In this document: piece after piece, positions 31,197 through 39,092 of the stretch
How positions within the stretch are numbered: position 1 is the stretch's first letter
Layout: each line of letters starts with the position of its first letter
Assembly: GCA_024235415.1 (NCBI GenBank)
Contig: JACKML010000001.1
Coordinates: forward strand, 62,001 to 126,000
Direction of reading: 5' to 3'
Length of the DNA: 64,000 nt
Source: Chromatiaceae bacterium
GTDB lineage: Bacteria > Pseudomonadota > Gammaproteobacteria > Chromatiales > Chromatiaceae
Made by a program: the position numbers and the translations under genes
The notes under the pieces: generated by a model
The model's input: only the letters and a program-made list of their open reading frames with translations
The model's database searches: none
Told to the model about the DNA's origin: nothing

Positions 31197-33091
31197 TCGA
31201 CCTCGCGGCCGTCCTCCTGCGCAAACTCGTCCACCCGGTGGCCGGCCATGGCCTTGCGGATACCGCTGTTCATGCGTCGTTCGACATAGAATTCGCAGTC
31301 CTTCTCCAACTGCTTGATCGCGGACTCGACCTCACGCGCATCCTGCGACGCCTCGGTCACGGCAAGCAGGCGATCGAGCGCCTGCTGCACGCCCGCCCGT
31401 TCATCCACCGACAGCAACTCGTCGCCATCGCGCGCCAGCGCCGCATTGAGCGCCTCGATCACGCGCTGTGCCTCGACCTTCTCCTCGACCAGACGACGCA
31501 TATCCATATCGTCGCGCGCGTGATCGATGGAGGCGCGCAGCATGCCGGTGATCTCGTCGTCGGTCAGGCCATAAGACGGCTTGACCTCGACACTCGCCGA
31601 CACCCCGGAGGTCTGCTCGCGTGCCTCGACCTGCAACAGGCCGTCGGCATCGACTGCAAAGGTCACTCGGATGCGCGCGGCACCGGCGACCATCGGGGGG
31701 ATGCCGCGCAATTCGAACCGCGCCAGCGAGCGGCAGTCGGCGATCAGTTCACGCTCCCCCTGCACCACGTGGATCGCCATTGCCGTCTGACCATCCTTGA
31801 ACGTGGTGAATTCCTGCGCCCGTGCCACCGGAATGGTGGTATTGCGCGGGATGATCTTTTCGGTCAGTCCACCCATCGTCTCGATGCCAAGCGACAGCGG
31901 GTTGACGTCGAGCAACAGCATCTCGTCATCCGGCTTGTTACCGGCGAGCACGTCGGCCTGTATCGCCGCGCCGATCGCGACGACACTGTCCGGATCGATG
32001 TCGACCAGGGGCTCGCGACCAAAGAACTCACCCACCTGCTCGCGCACGTGCAGGGTGCGGGTGGAGCCACCGACCATCACCACGTCTTCGATCTGATCCG
32101 GCGTGACCCCGGCATCGCGCAGCACCCGGCGGCAGGTATTGATCGTCTTGCGCACGAACGGGGCGATCAGCTGCGCCAGTTGCGGGCGCGACAACTCGCC
32201 GCGCCACGTGACATCACCGGGCAACGCGATCTCCACCGGGGTGGATGAATGCACCGCCAGCGCCTCCTTGGCGGCCCGCGCCTGGTCGAGGACGTGCCGC
32301 AGGGTGCCACGATCGGCGTCCCTGGCAACACCGGCCTGTTCGAGCAGCCAGCCGGCGACTGCAGCGTCAAAATCGTCGCCACCCAATGCCGTATCGCCCC
32401 CGGTGGCCATCACCTCGAACACACCGTTGTGCAGGCGCAACACCGAGATATCAAAAGTGCCACCACCGAGGTCATAGATCGCGTGCACGCCGTCGGCACC
32501 ACGGTCCAGCCCATAAGCCACCGCCGCCGCGGTCGGTTCGTTGAGCAGACGATAGACGTGCAGCCCGGCCAGACGCGCCGCATCCTTGGTGGCCTGTCGT
32601 TGCGCGTCGTCGAAATAGGCCGGCACGGTAATCACCACGCCGTTCAGATCACCGCCGAGGGTCTCCTGCGCCCGCTGCGCGAGCACCTTGAGTATCTCCG
32701 CCGAGACCTCGATCGGCGTGACGTCGCCGGCGACGGTGCGGATACGCGGCACCGCGCTGTCACCGCTGACGAATTCATAAGGAAGCTCGGTACCAAGCGA
32801 CTTCACATCGCCGATCGCACGACCAATCAGCCGCTTTGCCGAAGCAATGGTGTTGAGCGGATCGCCTGCGGCGGCCAGTCTCGCGGCCTCACCCACCTGC
32901 ACACCGTCAGGGGTGTACCGCACCACGGAGGGCAGGATGTGGTGACCCTGGGCATCGGCGAGGGTCTGGGCACGGCCGCTTCTGACAGTGGCCACCAGTG
33001 AGTTGGTGGTGCCCAGGTCTATACCTGCCGCCAGCCGATGCTGGTGGGGCGCCGCGGACTGTCCGGGTTCGGCAAGCTGCAAAAGCGCCAT
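31193..33091 (-). CDS. hscA: Chaperone HscA (Hsp70 family)
   Basis: A 632-residue Hsp70 of the ISC system. It contains GIDLGTTNSLVATV near the start, IYDLGGGTFDISVL, VMVGGSTRTLHVRE and a C-terminal substrate domain (NPLSLGIETMGGLTEKIIPR). It binds the LPPVK motif of IscU and releases clusters. It shares one base with the hscB stop codon (TGATG) and overlaps fdx. Confidence 0.97.
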   Translation of the reverse strand: MALLQLAEPGQSAAPHQHRLAAGIDLGTTNSLVATVRSGRAQTLADAQGHHILPSVVRYTPDGVQVGEAARLAAAGDPLNTIASAKRLIGRAIGDVKSLGTELPYEFVSGDSAVPRIRTVAGDVTPIEVSAEILKVLAQRAQETLGGDLNGVVITVPAYFDDAQRQATKDAARLAGLHVYRLLNEPTAAAVAYGLDRGADGVHAIYDLGGGTFDISVLRLHNGVFEVMATGGDTALGGDDFDAAVAGWLLEQAGVARDADRGTLRHVLDQARAAKEALAVHSSTPVEIALPGDVTWRGELSRPQLAQLIAPFVRKTINTCRRVLRDAGVTPDQIEDVVMVGGSTRTLHVREQVGEFFGREPLVDIDPDSVVAIGAAIQADVLAGNKPDDEMLLLDVNPLSLGIETMGGLTEKIIPRNTTIPVARAQEFTTFKDGQTAMAIHVVQGERELIADCRSLARFELRGIPPMVAGAARIRVTFAVDADGLLQVEAREQTSGVSASVEVKPSYGLTDDEITGMLRASIDHARDDMDMRRLVEEKVEAQRVIEALNAALARDGDELLSVDERAGVQQALDRLLAVTEASQDAREVESAIKQLEKDCEFYVERRMNSGIRKAMAGHRVDEFAQEDGREVE

Positions 33092-33636
33092 CAGCAGGCC
33101 TCGTCCAGCTCGGCCTCGACCGCCTCGGCCTCGGCGTGCAGCTTGTTGAGGAACTGCATCTTCTGTACCGACTGCGCTGCAGTCACGAGCCCCTGCGGCG
33201 TGCCATCTTCAAACAACACCGCCAGCTGGGCGATCTGCGCCTGGATCATGCCGCCGATCTCACGCAGCAGGACATCGAGGCTGCCCTGCGGATCGGCAGA
33301 CGAGCGCACCTCGGCAAGTGCCTCGCGCAGTTCCATCTGTTCCATCAGGAATGCGGGATCGTTCAGCGTATTGTTCTGCCCGTCGACCTCCAGGCCTTTC
33401 AGGCGCAACAGATACTGGGCGCGCTTGAGCGGGTCTTTGAGGGTTTCGTAAGCCTCATTCACCAGGGTCGCACCCTGCAGCGAAAGGCGCTGGCTGTGTT
33501 CGCCTGCGGACGCATAACGGTCTGGGTGCACTACCTTCTGCAGATCCCGGTAACGGGTGGCCAGCGCGGCAGAATCGAGCGTGAACCCTGCCGGCATGCC
33601 GAACAGCTCAAAGTAGTTCTTGGAGAAATCGAACAT
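33091..33636 (-). CDS. hscB: Co-chaperone HscB
   Basis: A 181-residue J-protein: N-terminal J domain with VVHPDRYASAGEHS (the HPD motif near residue 32) and a C-terminal helical domain that holds IscU. It begins MFDFSKNYFELFGMPAGF; ATG 33636 is preferred to ATG 33648. It stimulates HscA, encoded immediately downstream. Confidence 0.95.
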   Translation of the reverse strand: MFDFSKNYFELFGMPAGFTLDSAALATRYRDLQKVVHPDRYASAGEHSQRLSLQGATLVNEAYETLKDPLKRAQYLLRLKGLEVDGQNNTLNDPAFLMEQMELREALAEVRSSADPQGSLDVLLREIGGMIQAQIAQLAVLFEDGTPQGLVTAAQSVQKMQFLNKLHAEAEAVEAELDEAC

Positions 33637-33700
33637 CGGGTAATCCAATCAATGACGCCCGCATGAGGCGGGCGTCGGTGCCTCAAAGGTCGATCAGCAA

Positions 33701-34024
33701 TCAGACCTTGAAGCTCTCACCGCAACCGCATTGGTCCTTTACATTGGGGTTGTTGAATTTGAACCCCTCGTTCAGGCCTTCCTTGCCGTAATCCAGCTCG
33801 GTGCCATCCAGATAGGCGAGGCTCTTCTGATCGATGATGACTTTCACGCCCCGGTCCTCAAACACCTCATCGCCTTCATCGAGATCGTCAACGAACTCGA
33901 GCACGTAGGCCAGGCCGGAACAACCAGAAGTTCTTACCCCGAGACGCACCCCGAGTCCACAACCCCTGTTTTGCAAAAAGCTCTGCACCCTGCTGGCAGC
34001 AGCCTGCGTCAGTGTAATCGCCAT
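33701..34024 (-). CDS. iscA: Iron-sulfur assembly protein IscA
   Basis: A 107-residue A-type carrier. The three conserved cysteines are in RTSGCSGLAYVLEF and DQCGCGESF. It begins MAITLTQAAASRVQSFLQN. It carries iron or clusters from IscU to target proteins. It sits between iscU and hscB on the same strand. Confidence 0.96.
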   Translation of the reverse strand: MAITLTQAAASRVQSFLQNRGCGLGVRLGVRTSGCSGLAYVLEFVDDLDEGDEVFEDRGVKVIIDQKSLAYLDGTELDYGKEGLNEGFKFNNPNVKDQCGCGESFKV

Positions 34025-34042
34025 ACTACCCCCTTGGCCGAC

Positions 34043-34426
34043 TCAGTCGCCTTGCTTGGACTGATAGTCGGCAATTGCGGCCTTGATCGCATCCTCGGCC
34101 AACACCGAGCAATGCACCTTGACCGGCGGCAGGGCCAGTTCTTCAGCGATCTGGGAATTCTTGATCTGGCGGGCTTCGTCCAGCGTCTTGCCCTTGACCC
34201 ATTCAGTCAACAGCGAACTCGATGCGATCGCCGAACCACAACCGTAGGTCTTGAACTTCGCGTCTTCGATCACGCCTTGCTCGTTGACCTGGATCTGCAG
34301 ACGCATCACGTCACCGCAGGCGGGCGCGCCGACCATGCCGGTGCCCACATTTAATGCACTCTTGTCGAGTACGCCAACGTTGCGCGGATGCTCGTAATGA
34401 TCGATGACTTTGTCGCTGTAAGCCAT
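34043..34426 (-). CDS. iscU: Iron-sulfur scaffold IscU
   Basis: A 127-residue scaffold with ligands in GAPACGDVMRLQIQ, TYGCGSAIASSS and LPPVKVHCSVLAEDA; LPPVK is the HscA recognition site. The ATG at 34426 (MAYSDKVIDHYEHPRNVG) is the family start and has GAGGAT upstream. Its sulfur donor gene, iscS, is not beside it: an RRM protein gene lies where iscS normally stands. Confidence 0.97.
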   Translation of the reverse strand: MAYSDKVIDHYEHPRNVGVLDKSALNVGTGMVGAPACGDVMRLQIQVNEQGVIEDAKFKTYGCGSAIASSSLLTEWVKGKTLDEARQIKNSQIAEELALPPVKVHCSVLAEDAIKAAIADYQSKQGD

Positions 34427-34453
34427 GGTCTTATCCTCTCGACTAACCTTAGC

Positions 34454-34479
34454 CACCCGGCGATTGCGACCGCCGGGTG
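34454..34479 (-). repeat. Hairpin between the RRM gene and iscU
   Basis: CACCCGGCG and CGCCGGGTG (9 bp perfect, 8-nt loop). No T-run follows, so it may set relative expression or mRNA processing rather than end transcription. Confidence 0.5.
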
Positions 34480-34501
34480 ACCCATCCACCTCTAGCTCAG
34501 G

Positions 34502-34774
34502 TCAATGACGCGAAGGACGACGCGGGCGCTCTTCACGCGGCTTTGCCTCGTTCACGCGAATCGCGCGTCCGGACAAAGGCTTCTCGTTCATTCCATTGAT
34601 TGCCGCCTCGGCCTGGGCGTTATCCGGCATTTCAACGAAGCCGAATCCCTTGGACCGACCCGTATCACGGTCCATGATCACGTTCGCACGCGAAACCTCA
34701 CCAAACGCGGCAAATGCCTCGCGCAGATCGTCGTCAGTGACACCGTATGCCAGATTACCTACATATATATTCAT
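34502..34774 (-). CDS. RRM-domain RNA-binding protein
   Basis: A 90-residue single RNA-recognition-motif protein: RNP2 is IYVGNL (residues 3-8), RNP1 is KGFGFVEM (about 43-50), followed by a short Arg-rich tail (REERPRRPSRH). Such proteins in bacteria are often cold- or stress-induced RNA chaperones. What is odd is its place: between iscR and iscU, exactly where iscS stands in most gammaproteobacteria. It has a 335-bp upstream gap, so it may have its own promoter. Confidence 0.9.
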   Translation of the reverse strand: MNIYVGNLAYGVTDDDLREAFAAFGEVSRANVIMDRDTGRSKGFGFVEMPDNAQAEAAINGMNEKPLSGRAIRVNEAKPREERPRRPSRH

Positions 34775-35109
34775 CTTCAGAATGCTCTCAAGCGTGTGGT
34801 CCGTAGACTAAATAAATCCACCGGCAGCCGAACCACGAATCACCGGGGGACTAGCGGGCAAACCCGCGCAATACTCTTTCGAGACGGACCATTCAAGCGT
34901 CCGCAGCGGGAGGCTACACCGAACCCGACTTTTTCACAAAGGCTTAGGGTGCCAGACACCATCGCTGCAACTGTTTCGATCCAGGACCCTGGCCGCCGGC
35001 CTTATCGGTCGGCAGCCGCTCAGCGCCCCGCCCCACCCACTGACGCGCGATAGCAGTTCTGTCGCGCAGTCACGCGGGCGGCCTCCTGGGCACTGTTCAC
35101 GCCCGCAAA
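34775..35109. other. Intergenic region between iscR and the RRM gene
   Basis: No frame here resembles an IscS remnant or any other protein. On the minus strand TTGTGA and TAGCCT with a 17-bp spacer (around 34915-34945) is a possible sigma-70 promoter for the RRM gene, leaving a leader of about 135 nt. I see no clear terminator after iscR. Confidence 0.4.
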
Positions 35110-35583
35110 TCAGGCCGCCTGGGTCTTCAGTCCCACAACCTGCGACGATGCCTTCTTCTCGCGGCGCTCGGCCTCGCGTGCCTCACCGCGCTGCACCAGA
35201 TCGTGCAACGTGATATCGGTGAGGAAAATGAAGATCTGTTGGCTCAGATCGTCCCAGAGATTGTGCGTCAGGCAACGCTGGCCATCCTGGCAGTTCTGGC
35301 GGCCCTTGCAGCGCGTGAACTCAACCCATTCATCGACGGCGCAGATGATGTCGGCGATCGAGATCTCGTCCGAATCGCGACCGAGATAGTAGCCGCCGCC
35401 CGGCCCGCGCACGCCGCGAACCAGTCCCTTGCTGCGCAGGGCTGCGAACAACTGCTCCAGGTACGACAGCGAAATCCCCTGGTTCTCAGAGATATCGGCC
35501 AGCGTGACAGGACCCTGCGTACCATTGAGTGCGAGGTCCAACATGGCTGTGACGGCATAGCGGCCTTTGGTAGAGAGTCTCAT
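35110..35583 (-). CDS. iscR: Iron-sulfur cluster regulator IscR
   Basis: A 157-residue Rrf2-type regulator. A winged helix (MRLSTKGRYAVTAMLDLAL at the start, SLSYLEQLFAALRSKGLV) is followed by the cluster loop CKGRQNCQDGQRCLTH, with cysteines spaced C-X5-C-X5-C and a histidine 3 residues on, as in [2Fe-2S] IscR. Holo-IscR represses the isc operon. A matching type-1 site lies over its own promoter. Confidence 0.97.
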   Translation of the reverse strand: MRLSTKGRYAVTAMLDLALNGTQGPVTLADISENQGISLSYLEQLFAALRSKGLVRGVRGPGGGYYLGRDSDEISIADIICAVDEWVEFTRCKGRQNCQDGQRCLTHNLWDDLSQQIFIFLTDITLHDLVQRGEAREAERREKKASSQVVGLKTQAA

Positions 35584-35644
35584 CTTCGTCTTCCTCGTAT
35601 TGACTGCAGAAAATGCAATTACCTAGTAATTTGCTCAGGAAAGA

Positions 35645-35677
35645 AGTTAGCAGTAACCGACGAAAACAGTCAACATT
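35645..35677 (-). promoter_or_regulatory. iscR promoter with IscR type-1 site
   Basis: On the minus strand positions 35677-35653 agree with the type-1 IscR consensus (ATASYYGACTRwwwYAGTC…) at 20 of 25 positions by my count, with TTGACTG and CGTCGG as the half-sites. The -35 hexamer TTGACT (35673-35668) is inside it and a weak -10 (CTAACT, 35650-35645) follows after 17 bp. This is the arrangement for autorepression. Confidence 0.65.
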
Positions 35678-35805
35678 TAATTTGTCCAGATTACGTACAG
35701 CCTGACCTGGACAAAGACACGCAGGCACACCTGGCAGCCTCACAAAACCTCAGTCATCCGCGACGAAGGTACGACAAAACATTGTTTTTATAGGCTTTTT
35801 GCGAC

Positions 35806-36291
35806 TCAACCCAGATCGCAGGCCGGCAACGGCCGCAACCTGCTGACATCATCCACAAACAGATGCCCCTGGCTCATGCAGAACGCCAGCCACTTCGATA
35901 CGAACAGATTAAGGCGCCATTTGTTCATCAGCCCGGGGGCTTCGTAGAGACGACGGGTGGGCAGCGTCTGCTGACGAAGGTCCTCCACCTCCACTTGCCG
36001 CGCATCGTGATAAACGCGCAACAGGGCGTCCGGGTCGGAGGCGCCGCCTTCGTCCAGCGCGAACTCGTAGGTGAGCCGCAGCAGCGTGGTGTAACGCGTC
36101 TGCTCGACAATCGTGAGATGCAGGTCCTGATGATCCGGCCGACTCGAACGATGCCTGCCCTGCAGCCGCTTCATTTGCGGCGCCAGGAAATGCAATCGGC
36201 GGTAATTCTCTTCGCAAAGCGCCAACAGGTCGCCAACCGAGGGGCGATCATCCAACCACTTGTCGACTTGCGTGCTGCGCTGCAACTGCAT
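35806..36291 (-). CDS. DUF1249 (YqiB-like) protein
   Basis: A 161-residue protein beginning MQLQRSTQVDKWLDDRPSV, with ALCEENYRRLHFLAPQM, LRLTYEFALDEG and WRLNLFVSKWLAFCMSQGH, the conserved blocks of DUF1249. The function is unknown; in Escherichia coli the homologue lies near parE and cpdA. The ATG at 36291 is preferred to the longer frame from 36351. Confidence 0.85.
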   Translation of the reverse strand: MQLQRSTQVDKWLDDRPSVGDLLALCEENYRRLHFLAPQMKRLQGRHRSSRPDHQDLHLTIVEQTRYTTLLRLTYEFALDEGGASDPDALLRVYHDARQVEVEDLRQQTLPTRRLYEAPGLMNKWRLNLFVSKWLAFCMSQGHLFVDDVSRLRPLPACDLG

Positions 36292-36383
36292 GGACCTGCC
36301 AGTGAATGCCAGGTCCCAGTATAGACGCCTCAAAGGCCTGCGAGGCGTCACCGCCCCGGCTTAAAATCCTGAATCGTGGATAC

Positions 36384-36755
36384 TCAGGCCTGGCCGCTCT
36401 GTTGCTCGGCAACCTGACGTCGCACCTCTTCCATATCCAACTCGCCGGCCTTCTTGACCAACTCGCGGAATGCGGATTCCGGCAGCGCCCCTGCCTCGCT
36501 GAAGATGATGATCTTGTCGCGAAAGATCATCAGCGTGGGGATCGAACGGATCTGAAAATGGCCCGCGATCTCCTGCTGCTCCTCGGTATTGACCTTGGCA
36601 AACACTACATCGGGATGATCACCCGACACCTTTTCGTAAGTCGGGGCAAAGGAGCGACACGGACCGCACCACGGCGCCCAGAAGTCTACGATCACGAATT
36701 CGTTATTGGTGACAACCTCTTCGAAGGTGTCTTTCGTCAGCTCGACGACAGCCAT
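36384..36755 (-). CDS. Thioredoxin
   Basis: A 123-residue thioredoxin-fold protein with active site WAPWCGPCRSFAP and the cis-proline segment SIPTLMIFRD. It carries a C-terminal extension of about 20 residues (MEEVRRQVAEQQSGQA) beyond the usual thioredoxin length. GGAGG lies 6 nt before ATG 36755, which favours it over ATG 36758. It probably acts as a general cytoplasmic disulfide reductase. Confidence 0.92.
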   Translation of the reverse strand: MAVVELTKDTFEEVVTNNEFVIVDFWAPWCGPCRSFAPTYEKVSGDHPDVVFAKVNTEEQQEIAGHFQIRSIPTLMIFRDKIIIFSEAGALPESAFRELVKKAGELDMEEVRRQVAEQQSGQA

Positions 36756-36816
36756 CATGGCCTCCGGGTAATGCAAATCAATCGCTGTACTTTATCACAT
36801 GCAGAATCAGCGGATC

Positions 36817-36848
36817 GCAAAAGGCCCGACGACTGCCGGGCCTTTTGC
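36817..36848 (-). terminator. Intrinsic terminator after adk
   Basis: GCAAAAGGCCCG (36817-36828) and CGGGCCTTTTGC (36837-36848) form a perfect 12-bp stem with a T-run in the minus-strand right arm, at the end of adk. Confidence 0.8.
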
Positions 36849-36871
36849 ATCGATTCAGCGGTGTACCGGAC

Positions 36872-37519
36872 TCAACCGCCGAGGCCGTCGAAGATCTGGC
36901 TGCGGATGTCGTCGACACCACCAACACCGTTGATCTTCACGTACTTGCAGCTGCCGGCCGCCGCTTCCTTGCTGTAGAAGCTGATCAGCGGCTCGGTCTG
37001 GTCATGGTAGACCTTGAGACGGGCCTTGACGGTGTCTTCCTGATCGTCATCACGCTGGATCAGCGGCTCGCCGGTCACGTCGTCGACGCCTTCCTTCTTC
37101 GGCGGATTGAACACCACGTGATAGGTGCGCCCCGAACCCAGATGGACGCGACGACCGGACATGCGCTTGATGATCTCCGCGTCCGGCACGTCGATCTCCA
37201 CCACTGCGTCGATCGGTACGCCGGCGGCTTTCAGGGCCTCGGCCTGCGGGATGGTGCGTGGAAAGCCATCGAACAGGTAGCCAGCCTTGCAGTCGTCATC
37301 CTTGATGCGTTCCTTGACCATTCCCATGATGATGTCGTCCGATACCAGGCCGCCTTCGTCCATGATCTTCTTCGCCGCCACGCCGAGCTCAGTGCCCGCC
37401 TTGACGTGCGCGCGCAGCATGTCGCCCGTAGAGATCTGCGGAATGCCGTAACGTTCCTTAATGTAGTTGGCCTGGGTACCTTTACCGGCGCCGGGGCCAC
37501 CGAGAAGAATAACGCGCAT
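36872..37519 (-). CDS. adk: Adenylate kinase
   Basis: A 215-residue enzyme interconverting AMP, ADP and ATP. P-loop GGPGAGKGTQ at residues 7-16, NMP-binding STGDMLRAHVKAGTELG, and a long-type LID with GRRVHLGSGRTYHVVFNPP. The ATG at 37519 (MRVILLGG) is the family start. It forms a single-gene unit with a terminator. Confidence 0.97.
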   Translation of the reverse strand: MRVILLGGPGAGKGTQANYIKERYGIPQISTGDMLRAHVKAGTELGVAAKKIMDEGGLVSDDIIMGMVKERIKDDDCKAGYLFDGFPRTIPQAEALKAAGVPIDAVVEIDVPDAEIIKRMSGRRVHLGSGRTYHVVFNPPKKEGVDDVTGEPLIQRDDDQEDTVKARLKVYHDQTEPLISFYSKEAAAGSCKYVKINGVGGVDDIRSQIFDGLGG

Positions 37520-37659
37520 GAATCTGCTCCCTACGGTGATTACGAGAATTTTCGGGGCCAAATTCTGACACAAGACGGGCAAAAATAACCATTCGAGCCT
37601 GTGAATAGGTCGATTCAGGAGCCTTATTCGATGTATTTGATGAAGGGCCGCCGCGGCGG

Positions 37660-38130
37660 CTAGAGGTGACGGTCGATTCCATGGGCCTTCAGGCCCCAGG
37701 CGAAAAGCGAACCGAGGCGACGGTCTGCCTGACGCAATCGCCGGTTGAGCACGCTGAACAGTTCCTTGAGCACGACGTAACCCTGTTCCGGATGACGCTC
37801 GAAATGCCCGGCCAGCGCCTCGGCATCAAACACCAGCAGTTCGCACGGCTCCAGGGCCACGACTGACGCGCTGCGCGGCCCAGATTCGAACAGGCTGAGC
37901 TCGCCAAACACCTCACCGGCAGCAAGGTCGCAGAGCCCCGGCTGTATATGCCGCCGATCCTCCAGTTCGACCCTCTCCGAAACCCGCGCAACCCCCTGCT
38001 CGATCAGATAGACACTGCGGTCGTCCGAGCCTTCCACGATGATGGCCTGCCCGCTGTCGAAGTGCCGACGCTCCGCGACACCTGACGCCAGCAGCTGTGG
38101 ATTGCGCAAAATCTGCAGGATATCCGCCAT
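37660..38130 (-). CDS. Cyclic-nucleotide-binding domain protein
   Basis: A 156-residue protein that is little more than one cNMP-binding (CAP_ED) domain: RHFDSGQAIIVEGSDDRSVY, then AAGEVFGELSLFESGPRSAS (the phosphate-binding cassette) and VVALEPCELLVFDAEAL. It lacks a C-terminal DNA-binding domain, so it is more likely a signalling partner than a CRP-type regulator. It follows the receiver-ATPase gene by 36 nt in a three-gene signalling unit. Confidence 0.85.
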   Translation of the reverse strand: MADILQILRNPQLLASGVAERRHFDSGQAIIVEGSDDRSVYLIEQGVARVSERVELEDRRHIQPGLCDLAAGEVFGELSLFESGPRSASVVALEPCELLVFDAEALAGHFERHPEQGYVVLKELFSVLNRRLRQADRRLGSLFAWGLKAHGIDRHL

Positions 38131-38166
38131 GCACCCTCTCCCAAGGCATCTGTATCTTCACGAGGT

Positions 38167-39078
38167 CTACCGTTCGGGACCACCGTCGACGTGGTCTATA
38201 CGCGCCACCACGGTGTTGCCGTTTCCCCGGTATTCGACGCTGCTGAAACTCAACTTGCACGCCATCGCAATGCCGCGACCATGGGTGTCAAACGCGCGGT
38301 CCGACGAAAACTCGAGATAGTCTCGCCAATCGAAGCCTTCACCCTGGTCGCGAATGGTGAAGACCACCGCGTCCGCTGCACGCCGCATGATGACCTCTAC
38401 ATTGCGCTCGCGGTACTGCGGGAGATCGAGCCGTCGCCGCACCTCGGACTCCCAGGCATCCTTGAGGATCAACGCACTCTTTTCAGCGTAGCTGATCCCG
38501 AGATTGCCGTGCTCCACCGCATTGATCAGCAGCTCCTGCAGCCCCTGCACCGCCCGCTCCGGTTGCGGGCAGGCACGCGCCAGGTAACCAGCCAGGACAC
38601 GGCATTCATCCAGACTGCGCAGGCAGAAAGTGCCTGTGGTCAGCAGATCCAGCGGGCGTTCCGCGCACCGCACGCTTTCCAGCATCTCGCGGCGCTCCTC
38701 GGTCTGCTGCAGGGCGGACTTGACCACCGCCAACAGCAACTCCGGTTGCAACGGCTTGGTCAGATAGTAGTAAGCACCCTCCGCCAGCCCCTCCTGCATA
38801 CTCGCCTGGTCTTTCATTGCGGTCTGCATGATCACCGGGGTATGCGCCAACACCGGCGTTTCCTTGATCCGCCGCAACAGGTCCATGCCGTCCATGTGCG
38901 GCAATCCACGGTCAAGCAGGATAGCGTCATAGGCTTCAGGGCCTGTCTGCAGATGCTCCCATGCGTCGCGTCCGTCAGCATAGGTCGTCACCTGCACCCC
39001 GGTTTCCTGCAACAGGTCCTCGATGATGGCCGCAGTGATCGCTTCGTCTTCCGCCAACAGGATGCGGGCACTATCCAT
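38167..39078 (-). CDS. Response regulator with RsbW-like ATPase output
   Basis: A 303-residue protein. The N-terminal receiver domain has the acidic pair in ILLAEDEA, phosphoacceptor Asp in AILLDRGLP and Lys in YYLTKPLQ. The C-terminal part is a histidine-kinase-like ATPase of the RsbW/SpoIIAB kind: LQELLINAVEHGN (N box), IRDQGEGFDW (G1) and DTHGRGIAMA (G2). There is no phospho-accepting histidine domain. This pairing suggests a switch controlling an anti-sigma or partner-switching system, which is inference. ATG 39078 has GGAGAT 6 nt upstream. Confidence 0.88.
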   Translation of the reverse strand: MDSARILLAEDEAITAAIIEDLLQETGVQVTTYADGRDAWEHLQTGPEAYDAILLDRGLPHMDGMDLLRRIKETPVLAHTPVIMQTAMKDQASMQEGLAEGAYYYLTKPLQPELLLAVVKSALQQTEERREMLESVRCAERPLDLLTTGTFCLRSLDECRVLAGYLARACPQPERAVQGLQELLINAVEHGNLGISYAEKSALILKDAWESEVRRRLDLPQYRERNVEVIMRRAADAVVFTIRDQGEGFDWRDYLEFSSDRAFDTHGRGIAMACKLSFSSVEYRGNGNTVVARIDHVDGGPER

Positions 39079-39092
39079 GTTCAGATCTCCAT

